64,000 nucleotides of DNA from Candidatus Fokinia cryptica (GCF_034359305.1 NZ_CP110343.1:638182-702181); one strand, 5' to 3'. Positions 8,692-17,788 are shown, counted from the first letter of the stretch. Made by a program: numbers and translations. The notes: a model not told the origin generated them from the letters alone.

Positions 8692-11229
8692 CTAGTACGC
8701 AGCACTACCATATATAAAGAAACGCTGCTGCAAGTCACCTTCTTGAGCGTTGAGAGGAATAGCATAATCAAATGATATTGTACCTAAAAACGGTAATTTT
8801 ATACTTAATCCTACACCAATCCCCCCCCTTATTGCTTTAGAATTATAGTATCCATCATACGGATTAATATCATATCTAAAATAACTATTCTGCTCGGCCT
8901 CGTAACACTGTTGGGTAGCTGGATTTGTCTTACATTCCTCCACTTCCTTTTTCATTTCTGATTTGCTTGGTATTTTTCCATCTTTTTTAAAATATCCCAT
9001 TTTTCGCCAAGTATCAGTCGGTATATCTATATCCCAGCAAGTACCAAAATCCATAAATCCTCTCAAATCTATATCTAATTCTTTTGCCATTTTTAGAGGG
9101 TATATTACTTCTACAGAACCAGTAAAATATTTTTTAGCTCCTAAAGAATCTGAATACAGCTTATCTCTGGGACATATACCATTTGGCTGAAAACCACGTA
9201 TTTTTGGTGCACCAAGCATAAATCCGTTCGCAACACTTACTTTATTATCTCCAAATGCACTAATCATCCCACCATTTACTTTAGTATAAATGAGGAATTT
9301 TCTATCAATAACAGGTAAATAAAAGCCAGTATTCACATCATACTTTTGATAGTACCCATTACCACCTAATCCAGCAAATTCTGGAAAAATACCTAATGAA
9401 TATCCATCTGGCAATTTGCCTCTATAAAAAACTTTTCTATAAGTAAGAGATGACGTGACAGCAGATACAACATATGGAGACGTCTCAGCTCTTATATAAG
9501 CTGATATATCGTTTTTCTTATTATTTATATCGTCTCCCTTGAGAATATACCCTAACCCAGCATCACAATACTTTGTAATGGGAAAAATAAACTTCGTAAA
9601 TAACCCTTTCCTTACTATATCATACTGTGACTGTTGCCATTCCTTAGTATGTTGAGCATTTTCCTTTTCTGCATAATACGGCGTAGTATTATAGAAAGCT
9701 CCAAATTGCCACATTAAATCACGCTCAAGAAAGTATGGATCTGTGTAGGTGAAATCTGTAGCAAAAGACGGAGCAACATTCGCGGTGCTATTCATCATAC
9801 CGGGAGCAGGGCCTGCAGCAAATCTTATATCTATTATCTTCCCAGTACCAAGAAAATTTCTCTCTACAAGCTCAATTAATCCTGAAAATTTTGATTTACC
9901 TGTAGAATCCATACCACCATAAGCTAACTGCAATTGCATCTTCGCAGTACTTTTTTCTTTCACTGTGAGCTTTAAGTCAGCCTTATCATTTTGCTGAGGG
10001 ATAATACTTGCATCTATGTCATCAAATATATCAAGGGATCTGATATTAGAAACGGAGGCATTAACATATTCCATCTTAAAAGGATCACCCTCACCTATCT
10101 CCAATTCTTTTCTTACTACGAAATCCTTAGTCTTCGAATTGCCGTCTATTATAATATTATTTACATAAACATAACTACTTTCTGCAATGTTAAAACGGAT
10201 ATCAACCTGATTACCATCTTTAATTATTTCATAAGATACCTTACTAAAAGCGTATCCGACTTCATGCATCTTCTCCTTAAGCGCCTCTTGAAGGGCTTTT
10301 ATTTTTCTAATAGAAACTGACTCTCCTTTTCTGAGATTAATTCTTTTTATCAAATCAGAAAAATCCACTTTTTTCTGAAGATTCACATTCACATTCCTTA
10401 CTACATATCTCACTCCTTCATCCACCACGTAAGTAACAAGTGCTCCTTTTTTTTCTGGCAAAATAGCCACTTCAGTATTAGTGATTTCGCAATCTATGTA
10501 TCCAGCATCTTCATAAAATTCCTTCACTCTCTGAGCATCAGACACTACAGTACTATGCTTCACTATATGATTATCAACCATAGCACGATACCACGTCTTT
10601 TCCTTCATCGAAATGACATCTTTCAGCCCCGCATCCGAAAATGCTTTATTTCCAATAAAATTTATAGCAACTACGGACGGAGCACTACCCTCGTGTATAT
10701 AGTATATTACATTTATTCTTACATCATCGAGCATTACAAATTTCGGAGTAACTGTAGCTTCAAAATATCCTTTTTCTCTAAATACTTGTTTCAATATTTG
10801 CGAATCACTCCAACTCCTCTGGTAACTATAAGGCGTACCTGGCTTTGTTTTCATAAAATTTCGCAATGTAGAATCGCTAATATTTTTATTACCACGAAAC
10901 AGTACAGAGTTCACTATTGGAACTTCCTTTACATTAATAACTATTGACTGCTCTTTTGCATCAAATTGCACCTTAACATCTTTAAAAAATCCGGTATTAT
11001 ATAACTTCTTAATCGAATTATTTATCAGTTGTTCTGTAACAGCTTTTCGCTTTGGTAATGCAAAATAGTGTACAACAGCACTAGAAGACAATATTTTATT
11101 ACCAGTAACAATCAATTTCACGCTTTCTGTTGAAATCGCAGCATCTTCTGTTATTGCATTAGCGTCACAGCTAACAATAAGAGAAAGAAATAACAGAAGC
11201 AAAAGAGTAGATCTTTTAAAGCACTTCAT
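8692..11229 (-). CDS. bamA: Outer-membrane protein assembly factor BamA
   Basis: BamA is the central pore of the BAM complex, which folds and inserts beta-barrel proteins into the outer membrane. The ATG at 11229 gives 845 residues, near the family's usual length. A TTG lies one codon upstream, but ATG followed by a basic, hydrophobic signal peptide ending in an ANA cleavage site is the better start. POTRA repeats occupy about residues 30-350 (NSVLFRGNKNISDSTL, AINFIGNKAFSD, IIIDGNSKTKD). The C-terminal half is the surface-antigen barrel, with the conserved KIRGF-type segment (APKIRGFQPNG) and an aromatic-rich end. It lies downstream of rseP on the same strand, the usual alphaproteobacterial order. 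The two outer-membrane proteins in this window would be likely clients. Confidence 0.97.
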   Translation of the reverse strand: MKCFKRSTLLLLLFLSLIVSCDANAITEDAAISTESVKLIVTGNKILSSSAVVHYFALPKRKAVTEQLINNSIKKLYNTGFFKDVKVQFDAKEQSIVINVKEVPIVNSVLFRGNKNISDSTLRNFMKTKPGTPYSYQRSWSDSQILKQVFREKGYFEATVTPKFVMLDDVRINVIYYIHEGSAPSVVAINFIGNKAFSDAGLKDVISMKEKTWYRAMVDNHIVKHSTVVSDAQRVKEFYEDAGYIDCEITNTEVAILPEKKGALVTYVVDEGVRYVVRNVNVNLQKKVDFSDLIKRINLRKGESVSIRKIKALQEALKEKMHEVGYAFSKVSYEIIKDGNQVDIRFNIAESSYVYVNNIIIDGNSKTKDFVVRKELEIGEGDPFKMEYVNASVSNIRSLDIFDDIDASIIPQQNDKADLKLTVKEKSTAKMQLQLAYGGMDSTGKSKFSGLIELVERNFLGTGKIIDIRFAAGPAPGMMNSTANVAPSFATDFTYTDPYFLERDLMWQFGAFYNTTPYYAEKENAQHTKEWQQSQYDIVRKGLFTKFIFPITKYCDAGLGYILKGDDINNKKNDISAYIRAETSPYVVSAVTSSLTYRKVFYRGKLPDGYSLGIFPEFAGLGGNGYYQKYDVNTGFYLPVIDRKFLIYTKVNGGMISAFGDNKVSVANGFMLGAPKIRGFQPNGICPRDKLYSDSLGAKKYFTGSVEVIYPLKMAKELDIDLRGFMDFGTCWDIDIPTDTWRKMGYFKKDGKIPSKSEMKKEVEECKTNPATQQCYEAEQNSYFRYDINPYDGYYNSKAIRGGIGVGLSIKLPFLGTISFDYAIPLNAQEGDLQQRFFIYGSAAY

Positions 11230-11466
11230 CAAAATATATCAATTTACCTAGATTTCTCAGCTACCGGTAGAGGATATACATTTTTATAAAATAATCAAAT
11301 CCAAGCTTTAGCTCTTAGTATTTATCACTCAGCTATTTAAGGAGTAATAACTTATCAAGTAGTTAAATAAGAAAACAATCACTCGTATTTTTCTATCTAT
11401 GGAATATGAAAAACATTTTTACCAATACACCTAAATAGGATAGCAGAAACATCTGCTCAACTTCTC

Positions 11467-12471
11467 TTATCTAAAATTTTTCACATCACTTATAGATGCA
11501 GATATAAGAATTGCTATAATGAAAACAAAACCAATAAAAAGTAAAATCTTCTGAATATTCTGTGGTATCTTCTTCTTAAATAGCAGAAGAGCTATAAAAT
11601 CTAAAAAACACATTACGATATTACCACCATCTAGCCCTGGGATTGGTAGTAAGTTAAAAACTCCGAGATTCATTGAAAGCACCGCCATAAAAAACAGCAA
11701 AGCCAAAACATTCTTCTGTAATGTAGAGTGAACTAAATTAGCTACCCCTATCGGACCTACAATTCCAACTTTATCACCTTCATTAAAAACGCTCTTTAAT
11801 AGGGTTGGTATACCAAGAAATATCTGCTTACACATTATGAAAGTCTCGCTAAGACCGCTCACAATAGAGCTAAATATACTTCTTTTTGTTGTAATATGCA
11901 CTCCAAGCTCAGTCAAGTTGCTCACGGTTGTGGAAAACACTAAATTATCAGTACCTCTCCTTAGTAGAATGACTAAATCTTGATTCTCTTTACCGTAAAT
12001 AGAGCTAATTTCAGATATACTTCTACCATTCACTGTAAGTATTACATCACCTTTAGAAATGCCAATTTTTTCAGCCACAGATTCATGCTGAATCCCTAAG
12101 ACGACTCCTTCTTCATAATAAAGCGATATGTATACCGAAGCACATACTAAAATGAGACTAGAAAGCAAAAAATTAGCCAACGGTCCGCTAACACATATAA
12201 AGGCTCTAATGAGAGGGGACTTATTTTCATAAGAATCTGGTTCACTCAAGCCTTCTTGCATCTTTACATATCCGCCTAATGGAAAAAGTGCAAGTTGCCA
12301 CAATACTCCAGCAGAATCCTTATACCCAAACAACTTACGACCAAACCCAAAAGATACAACATTAACCTTAACCCCAGACATCTTAGCAGCAACAAAATGC
12401 CCTAGCTCATGCAACATCACAATAGGAAATAGAAAGAGCATCAACTCTACAAACATCCACAATCCTTCCAT
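11467..12471 (-). CDS. rseP: RseP-type site-2 membrane metalloprotease
   Basis: Intramembrane zinc protease of family M50B, which cleaves anti-sigma factors and remnant signal peptides within the inner membrane. The zinc motif HELGH sits at residues 21-25 in the first membrane helix. One PDZ domain (about residues 120-190, with GISKGDVILTVNG) follows. The second metal motif PGLDGG lies near residue 280 in a C-terminal helix. At 334 residues it is shorter than E. coli RseP (about 450) and has one PDZ rather than two, as in many Rickettsiales. The start is ATG with no clear Shine-Dalgarno. It precedes bamA by about 240 bp on the same strand. No RseA-like substrate is visible nearby. Confidence 0.95.
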   Translation of the reverse strand: MEGLWMFVELMLFLFPIVMLHELGHFVAAKMSGVKVNVVSFGFGRKLFGYKDSAGVLWQLALFPLGGYVKMQEGLSEPDSYENKSPLIRAFICVSGPLANFLLSSLILVCASVYISLYYEEGVVLGIQHESVAEKIGISKGDVILTVNGRSISEISSIYGKENQDLVILLRRGTDNLVFSTTVSNLTELGVHITTKRSIFSSIVSGLSETFIMCKQIFLGIPTLLKSVFNEGDKVGIVGPIGVANLVHSTLQKNVLALLFFMAVLSMNLGVFNLLPIPGLDGGNIVMCFLDFIALLLFKKKIPQNIQKILLFIGFVFIIAILISASISDVKNFR

Positions 12472-12789
12472 TTGTATTTCTTACATATTGAAATCATAGA
12501 AAAACGGTATCATACACTCGCAAGAAAATAAAGTTATTTTCAGGAAAGACCTTGATATAAAAAGCCTCTAACTTAGATTTTACTCTCTCTATTCATCAAT
12601 TTTAGTACTGCATCTAACAATATACTCATCTCACGACTCTTTTAATTGATCTATGTTATGCACATAATACCACTGCAATACTTAACTTGTGCTCAATACA
12701 ACACAATATGATGATAATATCGTCACCATACCATACTTTTGCACTCTAAAAAAATCTTAATTGATATTGATTACTAATATTCCATAGCA
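12472..12789. other. Intergenic region upstream of rseP
   Basis: A 318-bp AT-rich gap between the 381-codon orphan gene and rseP, both on the minus strand. No RNA gene, strong hairpin or convincing promoter pair was seen. Confidence 0.4.
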
Positions 12790-13935
12790 CTACAGTTCCC
12801 AGATACCACAACTCGGTTGAGATTGTTCTCCTTCTGATTCAGATGACTCAGTGCCACTTGAAAAATGTTCCGATAGCGGCTCATTTTTGCAGAACTGATT
12901 TATCACATCATCGATATTACATTTCCCAACACCGGGACTTAAACCTAAATTAGCTGGAAGATTGACAAAGAGACGCTCAAACTCCGCAACAATATCAGAA
13001 TGGAACAAATTTTGACTGTAGAAAAAAGAAAGAATTGAAGACATAAAGCCATCTACCTTTATAAAGCAAAAACAATCTTCAGATTTTCTGTGCATTTCAT
13101 AGTTATTATCTATTAGTTCGTAATGCGACTTCTTTTGATTATCTTTCCAAGAGGTCGCATTTGAAAGAAGATACAGCGAACAATTAGACTTTATGACATC
13201 AATAGCTGGAACATAACAAAATTTCGACTCAGCCTTGTCATCACTTTTTTTCACAAGAATATTACTTCTCTCTACATCAACATTATAAAACGCAGCTACA
13301 TTTTTAAGAAATATAGTATTCAAGATATTCAGACAGATAGCATTACCATTACCACATATTACTTCACTAGCAGCCAGAAAAATTCCTTTTACGAAATAGT
13401 TACCTAAAGATGAAAGGACACAAGTTGCAACTTGAATAAGAAACTCGTAAGAAGTAGAATCTTGCTTACTTTCTTCATATTTTTTAGCTATACAATGACT
13501 CACTGTATAAATACTATCAATATTGCTTACATACTCTGTTTTACCGGAAAATGTAGCATAGGCTAATACTAGCGATTTTACATTAGCACCAAAAACATCG
13601 ACAGAGCTAACATAAGTCGTTCCAACTTGACCATCAGTCCAAACTCTCAAATTAGTCAAAAAAGCACCAACTGCAGCTTTTACCATAGAACCTACCGATA
13701 TTGACTCATTACCCAAAAAAGGAGCATAAAAGATAACTAATCTAGCAGCTATTCCGACAATAAGTCCCTCTATCGCAGCATATGGAATTGGAATGAAAGC
13801 AGTGGTATGCAAAGTAGCTATAGTAGGTAAATTAATACCCCAATAATAACTTAAAATACCGAATTGGGCAATTTTAGTAGCGGTAGCAAAGAGAGTATTA
13901 ACACTATAAATCCTGTCTTGAAATTGACGTAGCAT
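12790..13935 (-). CDS. Unknown protein with hydrophobic N-terminal third
   Basis: I do not recognise this 381-residue protein. It starts with ATG (MLRQFQDRIYSVNTLF) and has hydrophobic stretches at about residues 25-75 and 80-95 and again near 165-195, so it may associate with the membrane. The C-terminal half is more polar, with several cysteines (NSDCFCF-like cluster near residue 287, and KCN and FCK near 335-345). It ends in a Ser/Glu-rich tail (SSGTESSESEGEQS). It lies between rpiB and rseP on the same strand. Codon use and length support a real gene. It is probably a lineage-specific orphan, and no function is proposed. Confidence 0.75.
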   Translation of the reverse strand: MLRQFQDRIYSVNTLFATATKIAQFGILSYYWGINLPTIATLHTTAFIPIPYAAIEGLIVGIAARLVIFYAPFLGNESISVGSMVKAAVGAFLTNLRVWTDGQVGTTYVSSVDVFGANVKSLVLAYATFSGKTEYVSNIDSIYTVSHCIAKKYEESKQDSTSYEFLIQVATCVLSSLGNYFVKGIFLAASEVICGNGNAICLNILNTIFLKNVAAFYNVDVERSNILVKKSDDKAESKFCYVPAIDVIKSNCSLYLLSNATSWKDNQKKSHYELIDNNYEMHRKSEDCFCFIKVDGFMSSILSFFYSQNLFHSDIVAEFERLFVNLPANLGLSPGVGKCNIDDVINQFCKNEPLSEHFSSGTESSESEGEQSQPSCGIWEL

Positions 13936-14001
13936 TGTATATAAAATTTTTTATTACAGAATATGATTGATATAAAATAAAATTTATAAAATCAATTTCT
14001 T

Positions 14002-14022
14002 TCGTGAAGATTAATTTCACGA
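14002..14022. repeat. 7-bp inverted repeat between rpiB and the orphan gene
   Basis: TCGTGAA (14002-14008) and TTCACGA (14016-14022) can form a hairpin with a 7-nt loop in the 146-bp gap between two same-strand genes. No U-tract follows on the minus strand. It could be a weak terminator or an operator, and neither is established. Confidence 0.35.
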
Positions 14023-14081
14023 TAATAAATTTAATAATAATTCTTCCTTTTAATAGAAATTGAAGTAAGCACTCAGTACAC

Positions 14082-14513
14082 TCACAGCATTGTTATTCTA
14101 TTAGAATGTCTCGATTCATCAGAAAAATCAGTCTCCATAAACATATTTAATATGCTTTTTGCTTCGTCAAACGTAAGAAAATCAGCCCCAAGAACTAATA
14201 CGTTAGCATTATTATGCATCCTACTGGTACGAGCATATTCTTTGCTACTGCACAAAGCTGCCCTAATATTTTTATATCTATTTGCAGCAATGCTCATCCC
14301 TATACCACTACCACATATCAATATTCCCATAACTTTATCGGCATCCGATATCTGAAAAGTAACTTTTTTAGCAATTAACGGATAATCTACAATTTCTTTT
14401 TCAGCACATCCAGCATCAAAAATCTCAATACCAACATAGTGTTGTTGTGCAAATGCAAGTAACTTACGCTTCATTAGATACCCTCTATGATCTGAACCAA
14501 TTACAATACGCAT
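14082..14513 (-). CDS. rpiB: Ribose-5-phosphate isomerase B
   Basis: Interconverts ribose 5-phosphate and ribulose 5-phosphate in the non-oxidative pentose phosphate pathway, in the cytosol. The 143 residues match the RpiB/LacAB family length. The N-terminal MRIVIGSDHRGYLMK carries the conserved SDHxG phosphate-binding motif. ICGSGIGMSIAANR near residue 65 is the family's catalytic-region signature (Cys plus the GSGxG(M) loop). RTSRMHNNANVL near 98-109 holds the conserved Arg and His-Asn. It lies alone between an orphan gene downstream and a divergently transcribed secreted protein upstream. It would supply ribose phosphate for nucleotide synthesis. Confidence 0.95.
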   Translation of the reverse strand: MRIVIGSDHRGYLMKRKLLAFAQQHYVGIEIFDAGCAEKEIVDYPLIAKKVTFQISDADKVMGILICGSGIGMSIAANRYKNIRAALCSSKEYARTSRMHNNANVLVLGADFLTFDEAKSILNMFMETDFSDESRHSNRITML

Positions 14514-14555
14514 AAAAATTTCACACTTAATTATTTATTCATACAACATAAAATG

Positions 14556-14584
14556 TTGCAATAAGACTAAGTAATCATTAGAAT
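14556..14584 (+). promoter_or_regulatory. Sigma-70-type promoter for the small secreted protein gene
   Basis: TTGCAA (14556-14561), a 17-bp spacer, then TAGAAT (14579-14584). The expected start near 14591 gives a leader of about 54 nt before the ATG at 14645. The -35 box is the same hexamer, with the same spacing, as before the VirB2-like gene. Confidence 0.5.
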
Positions 14585-14644
14585 TGATCATAGTCGTATG
14601 GAGTTTTTATATTAACTCCATCTAACACTACTTTGTTTCTCATC

Positions 14645-14887
14645 ATGACACAGTACTTTAAATATGCATTTATTGCATCATTTTTCTCCTTCTCGATAGC
14701 TTCATCATTAGCAAATGCTGCTGATCAAACACAAGATGCTAGCAGTAATACCACTACAACAGATACCACTGTGGTAGATACTGATACTCAAAATAAGAAG
14801 AACACTAAACCTGTTCAAGCATCTACAGCAAGCACTACAAATAGCGCGAGTAGCACAAATAATTCTACTTCGAATAATACAAAGTAG
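14645..14887 (+). CDS. Small secreted Ser/Thr/Asn-rich protein
   Basis: Eighty residues from the ATG at 14645; an in-frame TTG at 14633 is a less likely start. MTQYFKYAFIASFFSFSIA begins a classical signal peptide with an ANA-type cleavage site near residue 26. The mature part, about 54 residues, is almost entirely Thr, Ser, Asn, Asp, Gln and Ala (runs such as NTTTTDTT and NSASSTNNST), so it is probably disordered in the periplasm or outside the cell. A good promoter precedes it and a strong hairpin follows the stop. The composition resembles the linker of the giant protein, but I see no clear homology. The function is unknown. Confidence 0.7.
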   Translation: MTQYFKYAFIASFFSFSIASSLANAADQTQDASSNTTTTDTTVVDTDTQNKKNTKPVQASTASTTNSASSTNNSTSNNTK

Positions 14888-14898
14888 CATATAATGTG

Positions 14899-14942
14899 CT
14901 AGAGAGCATAATAAAAACACCATTTTTACCTATGCTCTCTAG
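14899..14942 (+). terminator. Long hairpin after the small secreted protein gene
   Basis: CTAGAGAGCATA (14899-14910) is a perfect 12-bp inverted repeat of TATGCTCTCTAG (14931-14942). The loop itself can pair further (TAAAAA with TTTTTA). It begins 12 bp past the stop codon. No terminal U-run follows, so it may be a rho-independent-like terminator, a 3'-end stabiliser or part of a larger structured RNA. Confidence 0.55.
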
Positions 14943-15290
14943 CTATTATACCCTCTATAGCTCTCATCTTCCTCCTGCTATCCATCCGGAAAAGTGTTGT
15001 TTTTTCCATTTTCGGAAAGGATATTTTTAGGAACTCCATATCGTTTCAGGCATAAATTTGTAAATACCTGAAGTTACCAATACGTATTGTTTGGAGTTCA
15101 TAGTAGTTTTTTTATTTTTTAAGCAAAGCACTTATCCAACTTTCGCAAGTAAAGAGATAATTATCAGAGTATCGATACTACTATCTAATATTCTAGAAAT
15201 AAAAACATCCTCCCATCACAGAAATTGCATTTTCTGTAAAATCAAAAAACATAATAATATATTATTTATAATTTAATAAAAGTAATATTA
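14943..15290 (+). other. Inverted-repeat-rich intergenic region upstream of virB2
   Basis: No protein gene is credible here; a 61-codon frame from 15091 starts with TTG and lacks any family signal. Besides the hairpin at 14899-14942, GGAAAA (14988-14993) pairs with TTTTCC (15002-15007). GAACTCCA (15031-15038) pairs with TGGAGTTC (15092-15099) and encloses two inner elements: TTCAGG/CCTGAA (15045-15050, 15067-15072) and the 12-bp palindrome CAATACGTATTG (15078-15089). This layout could fold as a three-way junction. It may be a small RNA or an upstream regulatory element. Confidence 0.45.
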
Positions 15291-15319
15291 TTGCAATATC
15301 AATTTGAAACACATATAAT
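15291..15319 (+). promoter_or_regulatory. Sigma-70-type promoter for the VirB2-like gene
   Basis: TTGCAA (15291-15296), a 17-bp spacer, then TATAAT (15314-15319), a perfect -10. The predicted start near 15326 leaves a leader of about 70 nt before the ATG at 15396. The leader is very T-rich just before the start codon, with no Shine-Dalgarno. Confidence 0.65.
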
Positions 15320-15395
15320 AAAGTTATATTAAAAAATAAAATATTTTAAATTATCTTTTTTCTTCATTGTTTTTTAACATTTTTTTTCTCTCGTC

Positions 15396-15755
15396 ATGAA
15401 ACATATAAAAAAACTATCAGAATGCTTATTCTTCATAGTAGCGCTACTGTTCCCAACAATAGCAATAGCAGCCGGCACAAGCTCCGGTGATGTAGACGTT
15501 GGTACTCTCGATCAAGTACTATGTAATATCTTCGAAGTTATAAACGGCCCTATAGTAACAGCCGTGATTACTGTGACCATTATCTCAACTGGAATTGGTG
15601 GATTATTTGGAAAAGTATCATGGACAACAGTTGTGGTAATATTTATAGCGGGTGCAATTATAGTAGGAGCTCCACAGATGGCAGACGTATTCACTAGCAG
15701 TAACTCACAATCATCAACTTTAACATGCACTAATAACCTTTCCTCATCAAGTTAG
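15396..15755 (+). CDS. virB2: VirB2/TrbC-like type IV secretion pilin
   Basis: A 119-residue protein with the architecture of VirB2/TrbC: a long signal peptide (about residues 1-25, ending AIA-A), a short soluble stretch with one Cys, and two membrane helices at about residues 48-70 and 76-96 separated by a short Gly-Lys loop (GLFGKVSW). A Ser-rich tail follows. VirB2 is the major subunit of the conjugation-type secretion channel or pilus and is inserted in the inner membrane before assembly. It has a good promoter of its own and is not next to other vir genes; virD4 lies about 12 kb away. Its 3' end overlaps the convergent brnQ by 9 bp. Family assignment rests on topology and general sequence feel, so it is good but not certain. 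Confidence 0.75.
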   Translation: MKHIKKLSECLFFIVALLFPTIAIAAGTSSGDVDVGTLDQVLCNIFEVINGPIVTAVITVTIISTGIGGLFGKVSWTTVVVIFIAGAIIVGAPQMADVFTSSNSQSSTLTCTNNLSSSS

Positions 15756-16895
15756 AGATAATATTTTAGAATGCTGCAAGAAAGTATTTAAAATACTTAT
15801 ATAAAATACGATCTTCTTAAAATGATAGTACTTCCCATGCATTAAAATACTTAACATGGTAAGTACTATTAAATTCGGGTATATCATTTCTAATACTGGA
15901 TTTAAAAAGTAACTTATCCCACTAAAATTCATTTGAGAAAATATAAACGATACAAAAGTAGTCAAAAATAAAATGCTATAAAAATTATTTTCTGACCTCG
16001 ATATCAAACATAAATACCTCGCATATATACTATTAAGAGCAACTGCAGTAGTAAGACAAGATAAGGTAATTATCACGCCGACTACTATTTTACTATAATT
16101 TGGAAGCAGATTGTTTACTACAGTGACCAATAAAAATTCTGGAGCTACATAACGTACTATATAAGCATATTTTGCCCCAAGAAATACGAGCCCTATATAC
16201 ACAAGTGACAATATTGTAGCACCACATAACATAGGAAAAATTGCGATTTTTATAATTTCTTTCGAACTAGCTAATGGAGGTATGCTTTCTTTAATTTGGT
16301 TAAAAATTAATGTAGAAAAGAAAAACGCTGCTAATAAATCCATAGTATGATATCCAATTACAAATCCTTGATTAAAAGCTTCTGATGGCATTTTCGGAAA
16401 CACCATATCTCCTTCTTTCATCACACCTACAAATATAACGCTTATAAGTAGAAGAAATAATATAGGACTCATCCATTTACCCAATACCGAAAGAAGCCAC
16501 CTCTCTTTAGTACAAAATAAAAACATTAAAATACAAAATACTGTACTAAAAACGAAGAGACTAACATCTGGAAAAGCATATTTTATAGCTCCATGAGCTA
16601 CCGTTATACATCTAGGTACCACTCCTATCGAACCTAATAACGATAACGTAACTAAAGGAAGGATTTTTTTAGCTAATTCCCCACCTTCTCCAAAAAACGA
16701 TTCATAACTACCCCTATGCATCTTTACTGCAAACATACCTAAAAATGGAAGTAATACTCCAGTAATAAGTAAACCAAATGCTCCGAATAACCAATCTCCT
16801 CCTGATAAAACACCTATCTGTAGTGGAAATATAATATTACCGGAACCAAAAAACATTGCAAAAATTGCAAACCCATAAAATAGCGTTAATCTCAT
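15747..16895 (-). CDS. brnQ: Branched-chain amino acid transporter, LIVCS/BrnQ family
   Basis: An integral membrane cation-coupled symporter for leucine, isoleucine and valine. The ATG at 16895 gives 382 residues and places MRLTLFYGFAIFAMFFGSGN at the family's usual N-terminus, with the conserved GSGNIIFP motif. The open frame extends 26 codons further upstream, but that extension lacks family resemblance. A later GYHTMDLLAAFFF segment (near residue 195) corresponds to the BrnQ G-Y-x-T-M-D-LLA signature. About 11-12 hydrophobic helices are evident, and the protein is slightly shorter than typical BrnQ (about 430). It lies downstream of the SDR gene. Uptake of host amino acids suits an intracellular organism. 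Confidence 0.88.
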   Translation of the reverse strand: MRLTLFYGFAIFAMFFGSGNIIFPLQIGVLSGGDWLFGAFGLLITGVLLPFLGMFAVKMHRGSYESFFGEGGELAKKILPLVTLSLLGSIGVVPRCITVAHGAIKYAFPDVSLFVFSTVFCILMFLFCTKERWLLSVLGKWMSPILFLLLISVIFVGVMKEGDMVFPKMPSEAFNQGFVIGYHTMDLLAAFFFSTLIFNQIKESIPPLASSKEIIKIAIFPMLCGATILSLVYIGLVFLGAKYAYIVRYVAPEFLLVTVVNNLLPNYSKIVVGVIITLSCLTTAVALNSIYARYLCLISRSENNFYSILFLTTFVSFIFSQMNFSGISYFLNPVLEMIYPNLIVLTMLSILMHGKYYHFKKIVFYISILNTFLQHSKILSLT

Positions 16896-16969
16896 AGAAA
16901 AACTCCCATAATAACCGGGAATAGTACATATTATATGAGCAGTAGTAAAGTTAAAATGAAGCAAAAAAC

Positions 16970-17692
16970 TCACTTACCATATCTAGAAATATGCCTACCA
17001 CCTCCTAAATGAATAATTTCCCCCGTAATCGATTTACTACCTATAAGAAAATTCAGTGCTTCTAATACTTCCTTAAGTTCGCTACCACATTCCATAGGAG
17101 AAGCTATACTAATTTCTTTAAAATGCTCTTCTGATTGCCTTTCATCTCTTATAGTAGGCCCTACCGCAATTCCATTAACTCTTACGTAAGGTGCGAAACA
17201 CAAAGCAACTTCTGTAGTATAATGATGTAGTGCATGCTTTGTAATGTAGTACTCAGTTAACATATCTGATGTAGAATGTAATTCCGAGTCTAGTATATTG
17301 ATCACGTGCAACTCGCGTATACTACCACTAGATATGGAGCGATCGTACATTGCTTTCGTAAATGCACATGCTGAAATATAATTCACGTTCAATACGTCAG
17401 TAAATTTTTTTTCAAAATTTTCCGTAGCACCTTTAGCACTGTATAAAATACTTACGTTATTAATTAATAAATTGATATCGCTTTTATAGAGTAACTCTGA
17501 TAGGATATTTATATCTTTGTGCTTTCTGAGATCGCCGCATATTAAGCGTGTGTTGGAGTTCGACAGGTAAATGTCTAGGTTCTTCGGAGAGCTGTGGTAG
17601 TGCATCGTTACGCTCCACATATTCTTTATAAAGAAATCTACAATACTCGTACCTAATTTGCTGCTACTGCCAGTGATGCATACATGTTTCAT
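16970..17692 (-). CDS. SDR-family oxidoreductase, pteridine-reductase-like
   Basis: A short-chain dehydrogenase/reductase of about 240 residues from the ATG at 17692; a GTG eight codons upstream is an alternative. The N-terminal ITGSSSKLGTSI is the TGxxxxxG dinucleotide-binding motif. LINNVS matches the NNAS/NNVS structural motif. The catalytic pair appears as Y-Y-I-T-K (YxxxK) near residues 152-157, and RVNGIAVGPT follows as in NAD(P)H-dependent members. The C-terminal end (SITGEIIHLGGGRHI) resembles FolM/PTR1-type dihydropteridine reductases, where it reads ITGQ-x-(I/L)-x-V-D-G-G. The substrate cannot be fixed from sequence. Folate or pterin reduction is a reasonable but unproven guess. Confidence 0.82.
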   Translation of the reverse strand: MKHVCITGSSSKLGTSIVDFFIKNMWSVTMHYHSSPKNLDIYLSNSNTRLICGDLRKHKDINILSELLYKSDINLLINNVSILYSAKGATENFEKKFTDVLNVNYISACAFTKAMYDRSISSGSIRELHVINILDSELHSTSDMLTEYYITKHALHHYTTEVALCFAPYVRVNGIAVGPTIRDERQSEEHFKEISIASPMECGSELKEVLEALNFLIGSKSITGEIIHLGGGRHISRYGK

Positions 17693-17788
17693 ATCATTTT
17701 TTTCTTTACTTGGCACTACTGCTCAAGTATGTATTCATGATAGTCGCAAAGCAATCACAGAGAAGCGTAAAATACAATTATAAACAAC

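Noticed and set aside
15091-15276. 61-codon plus-strand frame in the virB2 upstream region
   Set aside because: It starts with TTG inside a predicted stem, has no Shine-Dalgarno and no family resemblance.
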